This document shows positions 45,596 to 56,037 of a stretch of 64,000 bases of DNA, piece after piece. This DNA comes from Liopterus haemorrhoidalis (lineage: Eukaryota; Arthropoda; Insecta; Coleoptera; Dytiscidae): NCBI GenBank assembly GCA_963971575.1, contig OZ020624.1, positions 8,242,903 through 8,306,902 on the forward strand, given 5' to 3'. Position numbers and translations under genes: made by a program. A model generated the notes under the pieces. That model did not search any database. It worked only from the letters and a program-made list of their open reading frames with translations, and was not told the origin of the DNA. The first letter of the stretch is position 1; each line of letters begins with the position of its first letter.

Positions 45596-46721
45596 ACAAT
45601 TTTTTTTTTTTATTCGGTATATAAAGTTCTTTGCACCAGAATATGTTTCTTCATTCTTTCTAATCTCTATTAATTCCTCCAATGCTTGCACGATCTTGGG
45701 CAATTGATTACAAATTGCAGATACTGCTTGTTTTTTGGTCGACCAGCAAGTGTCGCAATGTTTCTTTAAAGAAATGGTTAAATGAGAATTAAGTATGTCC
45801 CATCTATCTGGCAAAGAGGAAAAGAAGACAAACAAATTTTGAACTGTTCCAAAAAATTTTACCATTTTTGGCGATACGCTGGCGGCGTGAACACCAACTA
45901 GATTTAAGGAGTGAGATGAACATGGTAGAAAGTATGCGAATTCATTTAGTTGTAGAATTCTAGATTGCAGTCAAAGAAATAAGTAAGAAAATTTGATGAG
46001 AAATTGTATAATGTAGAACACGCTTTACAGTCACTTAACACTAGTCACATTATTTCGTGGGCGGAGACAAAATAGGCAACGCAACAATGACTATGACAAT
46101 GAATTTACGGTAATATTTTATAGAAATCATAAAAATGATTATTATTTTGGTTTTCTTAATGACTTTCTAAAAGGTCGTATTGTATATTGGTTGGGAATAA
46201 ATCTCCCTTTTGTTCAATAGCTAACCCTATTACAGGCGACAAATAAAATATTTAACAACTTTTATCAATTTGCGTCTTTCCGGTGTAGTAACGATTTTGG
46301 CGCCCGAGGCGGGCGCCCCTTTCGCCCCCCCCCCTTTGCACGGCCCTGTTCGCAGGTATTTAATAATCATCATTATTTGGGATGCCAAAACAAATTTTAT
46401 GTTGAAATATTTTTTTTGTCAATTTTAATTCGAATGCCTAATACCATTATTTAGGTTTCTAAATATGTGAAGCATTTTTTTTTATATAGCAAGGTTCATT
46501 AAGATTTTGAAAATTGCGCCTATGGCTTCCATTGGTTGTTTTTAGTCATAACTCCGCCCCTCTGATTTCGTGTACCTATTCAATTTCAACAAGTAGCACT
46601 GGTTATAAAATTTACGCTTTTAAAAATTAAATGCAACATTTGCCCAAATATAACTAGAATTATGAAAAAATAATTTAAACAAAATAAAAATGCAAAAAAA
46701 AAAGAAAAAATAAAATTGTCT

Positions 46722-46785
46722 CGAGAGCGGATCGAACCTTAATTTGCAAATTAGAACGCGAGCATGATAACCATTACACTCTCAA
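46722..46785 (-). other. tRNA-like segment in family M copy E (type 2)
   Basis: On the minus strand: GAGAGTGTAATGGTTATC, then AAGGTTCGATCCGCTCTC. GAGAGTG and CGCTCTC could pair as a 7-bp acceptor-like stem with one G-T pair. The A-box-like GAGTGTAATGG matches 10 of 11 consensus positions, and GGTTCGATCC is a B box one base short. It occupies the same position in family M as the type 1 segment but is a different sequence. Confidence 0.6.
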
Positions 46786-47269
46786 AGCGTGATGGTTTAC
46801 TGTATTACATAAGTTATTAAATATTTTACATGGTCAAGCAAAAAACACAAAAAATGCGTTATTTTCCGAAAACATAATCTGATCAAAAATTCCTGTTGTA
46901 CTATTCCGTTTCACACAAATGTACATTACTTAGAAGTTTTTCAGATTTTTAGTTTAAACCATCTGGGCTACAATGTGTGGGACAAAAATTATTTTGGACA
47001 ATTTTGGCAAAAAACGCGTCAAAATAATTTAGTTTTGCAAAAATAAAATTTTGATCGCTAATCCACGTACTAAGAACTTTCATTTGATACCCTACTCAGA
47101 ATTAAAAAAAAAAACATTTTTTTTATAAGCATTTGTTGATATTTGTTTATATTTTTAAGGGGATATGTTTTTTAGATGTTTTAGTATTTTTCCTATATGC
47201 GGGACAGACAAACAGACGACAAAATGACGGTATAAGAATTTTTTGGTCATACCTACAAAACCCTAAAAA

Positions 47270-48615
47270 TGAAACATTTAATACGTTTTTACATTTCTTG
47301 AAGACAAAAAAAAAACAGTTATTGGAAAATTTGTATTAAGAATGACACAAACAATCAAAATGTAAAGAAAATGACATTTTATAATAACAGTCAATTTAAC
47401 CTAGAATTTACAATGTAAGTATAGTCATTTCTTTGGTTTAGGCGGAACTAAATAGGGGTTTCGTATTTTTAAGTTGTCACGAAAACAGAGCTTGGCTAGG
47501 TAACTTCATTTTTCATGTTGGCATTTATTATGAAGTGACATTTATTAGAAAAATAAAATAAATAATAAATTTTAAAATTTTTGTAAAATGTATGAATTTA
47601 AGAAATTTAAAAATGACACAAAAAAACAAAATGTAATGAAAATGACATTTTATAATTATATTAACTTTAAGGATTAACTTTATTGACCTAAAGATGTTTA
47701 TTGTAAGTATGATTTACAAATTAACCAAAATGGTCAAAAGCTCGAATCAAACTATAAAAGTTAATAGATTGCAAAATAAAATAAGCTAAGGCTTATCTCT
47801 TTAAATTCAAAAAAAGCTCTGATGAAGATTTAAATTAAATGGAAACGTAAGCGAAGTTAATAAATTTTGTTTTATTTTCTGACTGGTCCAAATCCCATTA
47901 CCTATCAACTATAATTACTAACTTACGGACGTAACTCATCCAATCAGGATAATAATTAAATGTTCTTACATATTAAAAATAACGACTTGTACAATATTAT
48001 GTATGAATACAATTTTCTGGACCAATAAAATTATTAGTTTGTTTGGCCGAGATTCACGCAAAAAGCGATGGAAGCGTTTGAATTTTTATAGTTTGTGTTA
48101 AGCGCTAATAGCCATTGCTGCTGTCACTTTAAATTTTAACCAAGTAACTAACTCTTCTGCAGATATTACCTATTCTTTGTAGATGATCCTGCTGCACGCC
48201 ACTGGCTCTAACTGATTTAAAATAAAAGTGAATCATATTAATGTGTATAAATATAAGTGTTAGAGAGCTGTCTATTAACCACTACCTGATTGTAAAAATT
48301 ATTTGTACACATGTTCATAAATTATACATTAACCGACAGATTTCTGAGTTTAAACGCAGTTGATTTGAAGCCATAAATTAATTCATTTGAAGGCGTTAGT
48401 AATTTATTTATAATTATTTATAATATGGTTAAACGAACGTATAATTAAAATGTCTTGTTGAATATTTATAGATTAAGTGTATTTGGAAATTTCAAATCTT
48501 TATATTATTAATAAATTATTATTTTTATTTGAAACAGTGTTACAAACAAACCGGCACCGAAACAAATATTTAATGGACTGCATTACAGTTGCATAGCTAG
48601 ATTTATGGTGCCAGT
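47270..48615. other. Mixed sequence with a copy of the GCGGAACTA family
   Basis: 47442-47780 is a diverged copy of the MITE at 50472-50858 (GGCGGAACTAAATAGG, AAGTTGTCACGAAAA, TTATTGTAAGTATGATTTAC, GATTGCAAAATA). 47340-47420 repeats part of the same sequence. 47880-48610 is unassigned. Confidence 0.55.
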
Positions 48616-48616
48616 T

Positions 48617-49681
48617 ATAAAAAATTGATGTGAAGTGTGAATTTTCACACATTGCAGGGTTTCGCAGGTATATAATAAGTGAAGGCGGCATGCTGAGTGT
48701 GTAGGACAAATTTTGCTTTGTAGTAACCACGGCAAAATGAACGATCTTTTTAAAATAATTTATCGTCTGTTAATCTCAGAGCTTTAAAAACAAATTTTAT
48801 GTTAAAATATTTTTTTGTTTATTTTAATTCGAATACCTAATATCATTATTTAGGTTTCTAAATAAGTGCAGTATTTTTTTTATATAACAAGGTTCATTAA
48901 GATTTTGAAAATTGGGCCTATGGCTTTCATTGGTTGTCTTAAATCATACGCTCCGCCCCTCTGGCTTCGTATAAATGACACAGAATGAAAATATAATTCC
49001 AATTGGTTATTAAATTTACGCTCTTGAAAATTAATTTCAAAATGTGTTAAAATATAACTAGAATTTTAACAAATTAATTTAAACATAATAAATATGAAAA
49101 AAAAAATAAATAAAATTTACTCCACAAGCCAGGAACGAACCTGTGTAGTGAATAACGATCCTGTGTGGTTGTCGAGCAACTGAGCCACTAGACCACCAAA
49201 CGCTTATCAACTTAGTGTGTTATAAGAGTATAACATGTATGCATCGTCAACCAAAAAACACAAAAAATGCGTTATTTTCCGAAAACATAATCTGATCAAA
49301 AATTCCTGTTGTACTATTCCGGTTCACACCATTATACATTACTTAGAATTTTTTCACATTTTTAGTTTAAACCATCTGGGCTACAGGGTGTGGGACAAAA
49401 ATTTGTTTGCACAATTTTGGCAAAAATCGCCTCAAAATAATTTATTTTGCAAAAATTAAATTTTGATCGTTAATCCACGTACTAAGGGATTTCATTTGAT
49501 ACCCTACTCAGAATTTTAAAAAAATATTTTTTTTTTCGATGAGCTCATATTTGTTTATATTTTTAGGGGGATATGTTTTTTAGATGTTTTAGTATTTTTC
49601 CTATGTGCGGGTCAAAAAGTTGTACAAGCATGCCAATTTTCAACTCTCTAGGTTTAGCCGTTTGGCTACAATTTTTACCGA

Positions 49682-49727
<46 letters not shown>

Positions 49728-49789
49728 GACAAAATGACGGTATAAGGGTTTTTTGGTCATACCTACAAAACCCTAAAAATGCTACCCAC
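48617..49789 (+). repeat. Family M repeat, copy F (complete)
   Basis: Runs from TAAAAAATTGATGTGAAG to ACCTACAAAACCCTAAAAA, collinear with copy C. (ACAG)n array of about 11 units at 49682-49727. Type 1 tRNA-like segment at 49121-49200 (minus strand). Confidence 0.9.
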
Positions 49790-49886
49790 CCCTATATTTT
49801 TTTTGTAAACTCGGCAAAACGAAATCCCTACTACAATAAAGTAATCTCATAATACAATAAAGTGATAGGGACAGCAAGGTATTAAT

Positions 49887-50258
49887 CAGGGCCGGCGCGA
49901 GGGTTGTAGGCGCCCGTAGGCAAGACATAAATCAGCGCCCCAAGGCAGGGCAGTAACTAGCTTTTTTCGAGCCCAGGGTAAGATTTTATAATTGGGCCCT
50001 CTTAATCATAGTATATAAAGTGATGTCCTGGAAACAAAAAGGGTCCTCACTTCTAAAATATAAATGGTGACCTAAAAAAGGTCCTTACTTCTAAAATTCA
50101 AGTGATGACCTAAAAAAAAAAGTTCTTCGCTATAAAATTACATTACTCTAATTATTTTTACATTAATTTGGCGTCCTTTTGAGCCTAACGGCAGCGCCCT
50201 ACTCACAACGGCGCCCGCATGCGCTACATGCCCTGATTGCTCGCTTCTGCCGGCCCTG
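49887..50258. mobile_element. hAT MITE with minisatellite units
   Basis: TIRs CAGGGCCGGCGCGAG and the complementary GCCGGCCCTG. Flanks GTATTAAT / ATATTAAT form an 8-bp duplication with one mismatch. The interior has about three units containing AGGTCCTTACTTCTAAAAT and GTGACCTAAAAA, related to the minisatellites at 23811 and 33892. A second hAT-like end (CAGTAACTAGC...GGGCCC) is embedded near 49949. Confidence 0.87.
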
Positions 50259-50266
50259 ATATTAAT

Positions 50267-50471
50267 AATATATGGACACACAAAAATAATTTTTATTCAG
50301 TTCCCTTAAAAATCTAACAATAATTTGACAGTTGCTTTCAACCTATATTATTACGTTGCCTAGCAACGGTAATGTACGTGTCGTATGGATCTAAATTCTG
50401 TTAAAATAATAATACTTACGTCATCTGATTAACTGACTGACCAAGACCAACTCTATTAAAAAATATATTTG
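50267..50471. other. Short unassigned spacer
   Basis: Nothing recognised; contains GTTGCCTAGCAAC, a small palindrome, near 50354. Confidence 0.5.
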
Positions 50472-50858
50472 CAAACTATTTGCGGAACTAAATGGGAATT
50501 TAGTTCTTTTAGGTTGTCACGAGAAGGGACCTTGCTTGGGTTATTTCATTTTTCACGTTGGGATGTCAAAATTTAAAATTCCAACATTGAAACCATGGAA
50601 ACGAATGACATATGTCAAAATTAAATATTTTTTTTTGATATTTTAATGACAAAAAAATAAATAAATGGGAAATTTGTATTAAGAATGACACAAAAAATCA
50701 AAATATAAAGAAATGACATTTTAAAATGATATTAACCTTAACCAAAAAATGTTTATTGTAAGTATGATTTACAAAGCTTAAACAAAACGGCCGAAAGGCA
50801 CGATTTAAACGATGAAAGTAACTAGATTGCAAAATCTAGTTCCGCAAATTCCGTATTT
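50472..50858. mobile_element. MITE of the GCGGAACTA family
   Basis: Inverted ends TTGCGGAACTAAATGG and CTAGTTCCGCAAAT enclose about 390 bp. Diverged copies lie at 42843-42980 and 47442-47780. Non-coding; superfamily not determined. Confidence 0.75.
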
Positions 50859-50920
50859 TTGTTTAAGCTTTAGGGTTGAAAATAAAATTAATAATAAGTT
50901 TACTAAATTTTACAGATATA

Positions 50921-51834
50921 CGAGGTCTGTTCTAAGTATCGCGAATTTTGAATTTCCGCGGGTTACGTATATTTGATTTTCGATTCTTTTGTGGCGTTAT
51001 GTTGATACTCATGTCTCTCACTTATGCCGACAAGTTCGGCCATTTTGAATGTTCAGTTAATTTTTGACAGTTGCTTTGCTTCCACGTATTTTGGCTCGTC
51101 TTCGATTTTTGCCTATACCAAAAAATGGATCAAAGAATTTGTATCAAATTTTGTGTGAAAAACAAAATTAAGTGCGCGGAGACATTCCGAATGTTGACTG
51201 TGGCATATAATGAAGCTACCTTGGACCGAAGCAACGTTTATCGGTGGTACAAAATGTTCTCAGAGGGCCGAGAAGGTGTAAACGACGAAGAGCGTGCCGG
51301 ACGCCCGAGTACGTCAACAACAAACGAAAACATTGATGAAGTGAAGAAAATAGTATTGGAAAATCGTCGAATCACCGTTAGATAAGTTGCTGAGGACCTA
51401 AACATATCGATTGGCTCGTGACATTCGATTTTTATCAATGATTTGGGCATGAGACGGGCACCATGATAACGCCCCTGCCCACACATCGTTGCTTGTGCGC
51501 GAATTTTTGGATAAAACAACACACTAATAATGCCGCAGCCACCGTATTCCCCAGATCTGGCCCCTGTGACTTTTTCTTCTTCCCGAAACTGAAGAGGCCC
51601 ATGAAAGGACGACGCTACGCTACGAGTGAGGAGATAGAGACTGCATCGAAGGAGGAGCTGAACAAGATCACAAAACATGATTTTTTCAAGTGCTTCGAGG
51701 ATTGGAAAAAACGTTGGCACAAGTGTATTGTATCTGGTGGGGATTACTTTCAAGGGGACAAAATAGATATTCATGAATAAATAAATAATTTTTGAAAAAA
51801 CACAAAATTCGCGATATTTTTTTAACAGACCTCG
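50921..51834 (+). mobile_element. DD34D mariner, internally deleted copy with both TIRs
   Basis: TIRs CGAGGTCTGTTC and complement GAACAGACCTCG-like, flanked by TA (50919-50920 and 51835-51836). 914 bp, against roughly 1.3 kb for intact mariners. Same family as 13539-14205. Confidence 0.92.
51125..51780 (+). pseudogene. Mariner transposase (DD34D), deleted and stopped
   Basis: Starts MDQRICIKFCVKNKIKCAET, with the helix-turn-helix region WYKMFSEGREG and the EERAGRPSTS linker. In-frame stops occur at 51383 (in ITVR*VAEDL) and near 51420. After NDLGMRR a deletion removes the first catalytic aspartate; the sequence resumes at HDNAPAHTSLLVREFL, which keeps the second aspartate. After another frame change it continues PYSPDLAP, FFFFPKLKRPMKGRRY, WKKRWHKCIVSGGDYF and a stop at 51780. 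Not functional. Confidence 0.92.
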
Positions 51835-51836
51835 TA

Positions 51837-52476
51837 TGAATAATGTTTACAACCAGGCGCACACCCAGGATTTTATCTTGGGTACGAACCAATTTGTTGA
51901 AGCGTCGTAAAATAAAGCCTACTTAAAAAAATGTCTCCCTATCAAAACCGGTTTTTACAATTTTGACAACCCACCACTGTTTTTAACCTACGTATATGTT
52001 GGAAGGTAAAAAGTAAAAATATTAAGACATTTTCCCAAATAATCTGTGACTGTGGGAGGTAAACTATCAATTTTCATGCATTTTAGGATAATCTAACTCG
52101 TTACAGTTGTGTTTGCGTGAAATCAAGACCAAGTCCCATCCGAATCGAATCGATTTCTATTCTATTGTTCATTCTTCTGTCAAAAGTCTTCCATCATGCT
52201 GTCTGTTCTCAGACAATGGACGGGGATGATTCTCTGACTGTCCACCAGGGGCTCTGCATGCTAATAATGTCACATCAGCATTTTACAGCTACTGTATTCA
52301 TGGCAGCCATTGAATAACTTCACAGCTGATTGAATTGTTAACGCAGAAAGTCATAAAATTTTTGCATTACCATAAGAATAATTGATGTATTTAGAAAAAA
52401 ATTTAAATTACATAGATAAAACAGAAAAGGTTTTATTATTTTTTCTAAACAGTTTTTGTTTCACACATGCTTTGTA
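51837..52476. other. Unassigned sequence with a hAT-like end
   Basis: CAGGCGCACACCCAGGATTT at about 51855 resembles the hAT end at 27306. The frame at 52117-52317 has no recognisable motif. Nothing else was identified. Confidence 0.5.
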
Positions 52477-52924
52477 TTAGGCCCAGTATTTCCAACCATA
52501 GATAAAATTGACTATCTATGGGATAAGTTGTTATCAAGGGAATAAACGATTTTTTGCGTATTTCCAATTATTTATCTATAGAGTAACTAAGTTATCTATA
52601 GGATAAGTTATTCACAACGTGTAGGTACTGATAAATATTATCCATTGGATAAAAATGACAGATCTTGACAGATAGGTGTCAAAAAACATTTTGTTGATAA
52701 ATATATGCATTATCTATCTCATTTTGTAATACGGAACTAACAGGAAAAGTTCATTTTTTATGTTGTATATTGACAATACATTTATAATATTATCATAGTA
52801 TTGGTTCACACGGATACGCCAAAGTCTGTTTACACCACAACAGTCACCAAAGTAACCAGATTTAGTTTCGTATTACAAATTGAGACAGATTATACATAAT
52901 ATAAGCATATATACGTAAAATATA

Positions 52925-54329
52925 CAGTGAATTTATTCTTTTATGCAACATGTACTATGTCATTACCATGGATACAGTTTTTGACAGCAATATAAATCGT
53001 GTTCATTTTCCTTTGCAACATAGAAAAAACCATATTTACTAGCAAAATCAAAATATTTTATTGAAAAAACAAATAAAAAAAAAAATAAATAATAATAATA
53101 AATAAATAACTAATAAAAACTTATAATAAATGTTCAAAAGTTTCTCCGTTTACTTGCATACAAAATGTTAAGCGATCATAAAAATGATTCAAAACATTCA
53201 GCAATTGCTCTTGAGGTATATTGTTGGATGCTTAAACAATTATGTCTTGCAGTTCAACAACATCCCTAAGTTCTCCATTATATACTTTGGCCTTTAAATA
53301 TCCCCAATAAAAAAAATCATTGGGTGCCAAATCCGGAGATCTCCCTGGCCAATTCATCGACCCTCCTCTTCCAATCCAGCTATTTGGGAAAGTTCTATGT
53401 AAATATTCTTTAATTATTCTAGAATAATAGACTTGTGCGCCATCATGTTGAAACCATACTTGTCCATAAATATTCAGTTTTCGCAACGCAGGTAATATTT
53501 AGTTTTGCAAAAGGGCTAGATATTTTGCGGCCTTAAGGTTACCGTCAATAAAAAAAGTTCCTATAATATTGGTTCCTATTATCCCTGCCCAAACATTTAA
53601 TTTTTGCGGATTTTGAGTTCGGGAGGAATGAAACAAATGTAAATTTTCTCGACTCCAGTACCTAAAATTTTGTCTGTGCACTTCACCATTTAGAGTAAAC
53701 GTTGCTTCGTCTGTAAATAAAATTCTTTGAAGCATTGTTGGGTCGGAATTAATTTTTTCAAACATTTCAAAACAAAAATCCATACGTACTGCTGCGTCCC
53801 TTTCTAACAATTCTTGATGATTCTGAAATTTGTATGATCGAAACTTTTCTTTTTTTAAGAAGTTAAAAACAGATCCAGTACTGACACCAACGGTTTGTGC
53901 AATTGATCTTAAAGTATTTTGATTGTTTTCTTCCACTTGTAATAATATTTCCAACTGCTTCTCTTCTGTAAGCACGTGGGATGTTATTCTTTTTTTTTAT
54001 TATGTTTTGACTTAAGACATCCTTCGCGATGAAATTTATTAACTAGTCTTAAAATTGTAGAGGGATTTGGTATTGGCCGATCTGGATAAGTTGCACTAAA
54101 TACAGCAAAAACATCTCTTAAACTCATTTGGGAGTTATATCAAGTTACCATCATTATTTTTTCTTGATCTGTATATACATGTTGATTAATTTTTAAATCA
54201 GTAATGAGCAAAAGTATACACACTAATTGTCTATGTTGCAAATGAAAATGAACATGATTTATATTGCTGTCAAAAACTGTATCCATGGTAATGACATAGT
54301 ACATGTTGCATAAAAGAATAAATTCACTG
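52925..54329 (-). mobile_element. DD41D mariner-type transposon with 100-bp TIRs
   Basis: TIRs of 100 bp (52925-53024 and 54230-54329) beginning CAGTGAATTTATTC, matching at about 98 of 100 positions, flanked by TATA/TA. Length 1405 bp. The transposase on the minus strand is nearly complete but damaged. This is a different family from the CAAGGTGTC elements. Confidence 0.93.
53128..54127 (-). pseudogene. DD41D transposase, near full length with three lesions
   Basis: Begins near 54127 with MSLRDVFAVFSATYPDRPIP and a helix-turn-helix; a frameshift in an A-run near 53985 follows. The main frame then reads LTEEKQLEILLQVEENN, VSTGSVFNFLKKEK, FTDEATFTLNGEV (first catalytic aspartate), WFQHDGAQVYYS (second) and GRSPDLAPNDFFYWGYLK (third). 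From the second aspartate to the aspartate of APND there are 41 residues between, as in the DD41D class. In-frame stops interrupt LLQN*ILPALRKL (near 53498) and DIIV*ASNN (near 53230). All three catalytic aspartates survive. The last residues are NGETFEHLL. Confidence 0.92.
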
Positions 54330-54544
54330 TATATTATAACAGGTACTATGTACATATTAGACATACCTACACTTTATATACATATTACATACACCTGTTT
54401 CCATTATGTGTACTATTTTATTGTGTAATTACCTATATCAAAATAAATTTAAAATAATTTAGTAATCTACTTTAATTTATACTGAAATAAAAAATATTGT
54501 AGATTATTTTTCGATAATTTACATTTATTTTTAAAGAAAGAAAT

Positions 54545-54706
54545 GCCGACCGGCGTAGCGTAGTGGTAACACATGTGCTCTGCGTTGCGAAGGTCTCGGG
54601 TTCGAATCCCGTTCAGGCATTGAAATTTTCTCAAATAAAAAATTGTCTTGGCTAATTGCCGTAGCAGCAAAGGCCATAAAATTAAAAATTAAAAAAAAAA
54701 AAAAAA
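54545..54706 (+). mobile_element. tRNA-derived SINE with 12-bp target duplication
   Basis: The tRNA-like head has an A-box region GCGTAGCGTAGTGGTAAC and a perfect B box GGGTTCGAATCCCG. It is followed by an unrelated body and a poly-A tail of about 18. It is flanked by the perfect duplication AAAGAAAGAAAT (54533-54544 and 54707-54718). The acceptor stem does not pair beyond four bases, so it is not a functional tRNA gene. Inserted into the 5' flank of the Harbinger transposase fragment. Confidence 0.9.
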
Positions 54707-54719
54707 AAAGAAAGAAATC

Positions 54720-54839
54720 ATGGATGCTGATTTAGAAGATTTGGAAGCAGACAATGATGCAGAAATTGTAGAGTATTTAGAAAGTCCATATATAGTTCGT
54801 GTTAGACCAAATCATATGAACCATTGGGATGAGAAATAA
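54720..54839 (+). pseudogene. Harbinger transposase N-terminal fragment
   Basis: A short frame MDADLEDLEADNDAEIVEYL, then ESPYIVRVRPNHMNHWDEK and a stop. The acidic start and the RPN-x-x-x-x-WD block match the beginning of PIF/Harbinger transposases. The DDE domain is deleted. Its position inside a TTA-flanked element supports the call. The start codon lies two bases after the SINE target duplication. Confidence 0.72.
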
Positions 54840-54873
54840 ACGGTCGTATTTAATTTTCAGTGATTTTGCATTT

Positions 54874-55089
54874 CTATTCTGTATGCAGAATGAATTGAAC
54901 ATAATACAATTTTTTGTCCCAGGCCCCTTGTTTATCTTTTAGATTTACAGCGTCAGTAGCTTTATTTTCTATAACATTTTTACATTTTAACACAAGATTT
55001 ACAAGTTGCCTTGTTTCGGAAATATTGAAATTTGCGCTTCTTGGGCGTTTATCGCACATTTTTCTGTACAAAATTTTGACAGTTGTCAT
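54874..55089 (-). pseudogene. SANT/Myb-like protein of the Harbinger element, N-terminal part
   Basis: Encodes MCDKRPRSANFNISETRQLV, then NLVLKCKNVIENKATDAVNL and KDKQGAWDK. This is a typical Myb/SANT-like DNA-binding domain of the second protein of PIF/Harbinger transposons (helix RQLVxLVxKxKxVIENKxTD followed by K-x-K-x-x-AW). In intact elements it helps the transposase bind DNA and enter the nucleus. Similarity ends after AWDK, where the frame leaves the family. Confidence 0.85.
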
Positions 55090-55221
55090 TTATTTTGACA
55101 GTTGTATCTATCTCTCTTTTATTCGTGTGACTCGCGTATATGTCTCTCTTTGTTTAAGATAGCGCTACTAATACCAACATAAAAAAACGTTCGAAAATAT
55201 TATTATCAATCAGAATAGCTA

Positions 55222-56037
55222 TGGTCTATTTCAAAGTAGAAAAAAGTAGATAGCGCTGCGAACCGAGTACAAGTTACACTGATCAAATACAGTATAGCGG
55301 GAAATTTAAAATAAGTTACAACTTGGGCATGGGCGTAGCAGCTGGTTTAGCAAATGATTTTTTAAAAAATATAAATAAGGTTAATAAGATATTGAAATAA
55401 ACAAGGCAGATAATACACTTACGTTATTTATACGACATAAATTCAGTTTAATGGGAAATTTGAAAAAGTTAAAAAAATATTAATTTTAAAAATTATGTAC
55501 TATATATAAAAAGAGATTTGGCTAAAAGAGTTTAAACAAAGCAATATATCTTCAGAGCTAAAGTTTCTTATTTAAATAATTATTGTAAATAAAAATTAAA
55601 AATATATGTATATATGAAGGTCTAAAAATTATATCAATAACTTCTTCTTTGGGTACAATCAGCTGGGCTGTCTTTTGGCCTCACATTAGTCCTCTCTCTT
55701 GATCTGTTAATTGTCAACTGTTAAAAAATATTTATATGTCAGATAACCTAAAAAATATATAACTGCGTAAAAATAAATTACATGGAGAATTTTCTCCATA
55801 AAATCTACGCCAAGAATATAAATAAAAGTCTAAATATGTAAATAATAACAAAATATATGAGAAAAATTAAATAATATAAATAATATATATTTCCAATGTA
55901 CGACACTGAACATCTGTCAACTTGGACTAAAAATAATATTTTTACAGTGTAATAGAGATGACGATCTAAACCAATCCGAAGCAAGGACAAACAGCTCCTA
56001 TCTTCTTACACATATTTTTCTACTTTGAAATAGACCA
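55222..56037. mobile_element. TA-flanked MITE, 816 bp (copy 2)
   Basis: Same element as 38986-39810, with TIR TGGTCTATTTCAAAGTAG, TA at 55220-55221 and 56038-56039, and the same internal palindrome ATGGAGAATTTTCTCCAT. A few small indels separate the copies. It interrupts the right arm of the Harbinger element, whose sequence resumes as TATCTACGGGATAAC. Confidence 0.93.

Larger units (their letters stand above)
43271..45960 (-). pseudogene. hAT transposase (ZMYM1-like lineage), interrupted
   Basis: The upstream piece (45960-45600) encodes FAYFLPCSSHSLNLVGVHAA, then FFGTVQNLFVFFSS, the family's HCDTxWS motif and LEELIEIR. The downstream piece (about 43950-43271) encodes EPIFKQERRRKIRKQYDY with one TGA, then the dimerisation domain with IFLSIPVTAASAERFFSKLK and LRATVAQDRFANLSLLSIE. 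These motifs match the hAT lineage annotated in animals as zinc finger MYM-type protein 1-like. The N-terminal zinc finger and first catalytic segment are absent. A reverse transcriptase element interrupts the middle. Confidence 0.9.
43038..46348 (-). mobile_element. hAT element inserted in family M copy E
   Basis: TIRs CAGGGCCGTGCGAAG and the complement of CAGGGCCGTGCAAAG. It is flanked by a perfect 8-bp duplication TTCGCAGG (43030-43037 and 46349-46356). Encodes a minus-strand hAT transposase that is itself split by a reverse transcriptase element at about 44080-45595. Confidence 0.95.
42986..47269 (+). repeat. Family M repeat, copy E, split by a hAT element
   Basis: The left stub (42986-43037) has TTGATGTGAAGTGTG, the palindrome and GGATTTCGCAGG. 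The remainder resumes at 46349 with TTCGCAGGTATTTAATAATC and runs to ACCTACAAAACCCTAAAAA at 47269. The microsatellite region is deleted: GCGGGACAGACAAACAGACG replaces the usual flank and array. The tRNA-like module differs from that of other copies. Confidence 0.9.

Noticed and set aside
54540..54620. Functional tRNA gene
   Set aside because: The T arm and both promoter boxes are good, but the acceptor stem pairs over only about four bases, and poly-A plus a 12-bp target duplication show it is a SINE.
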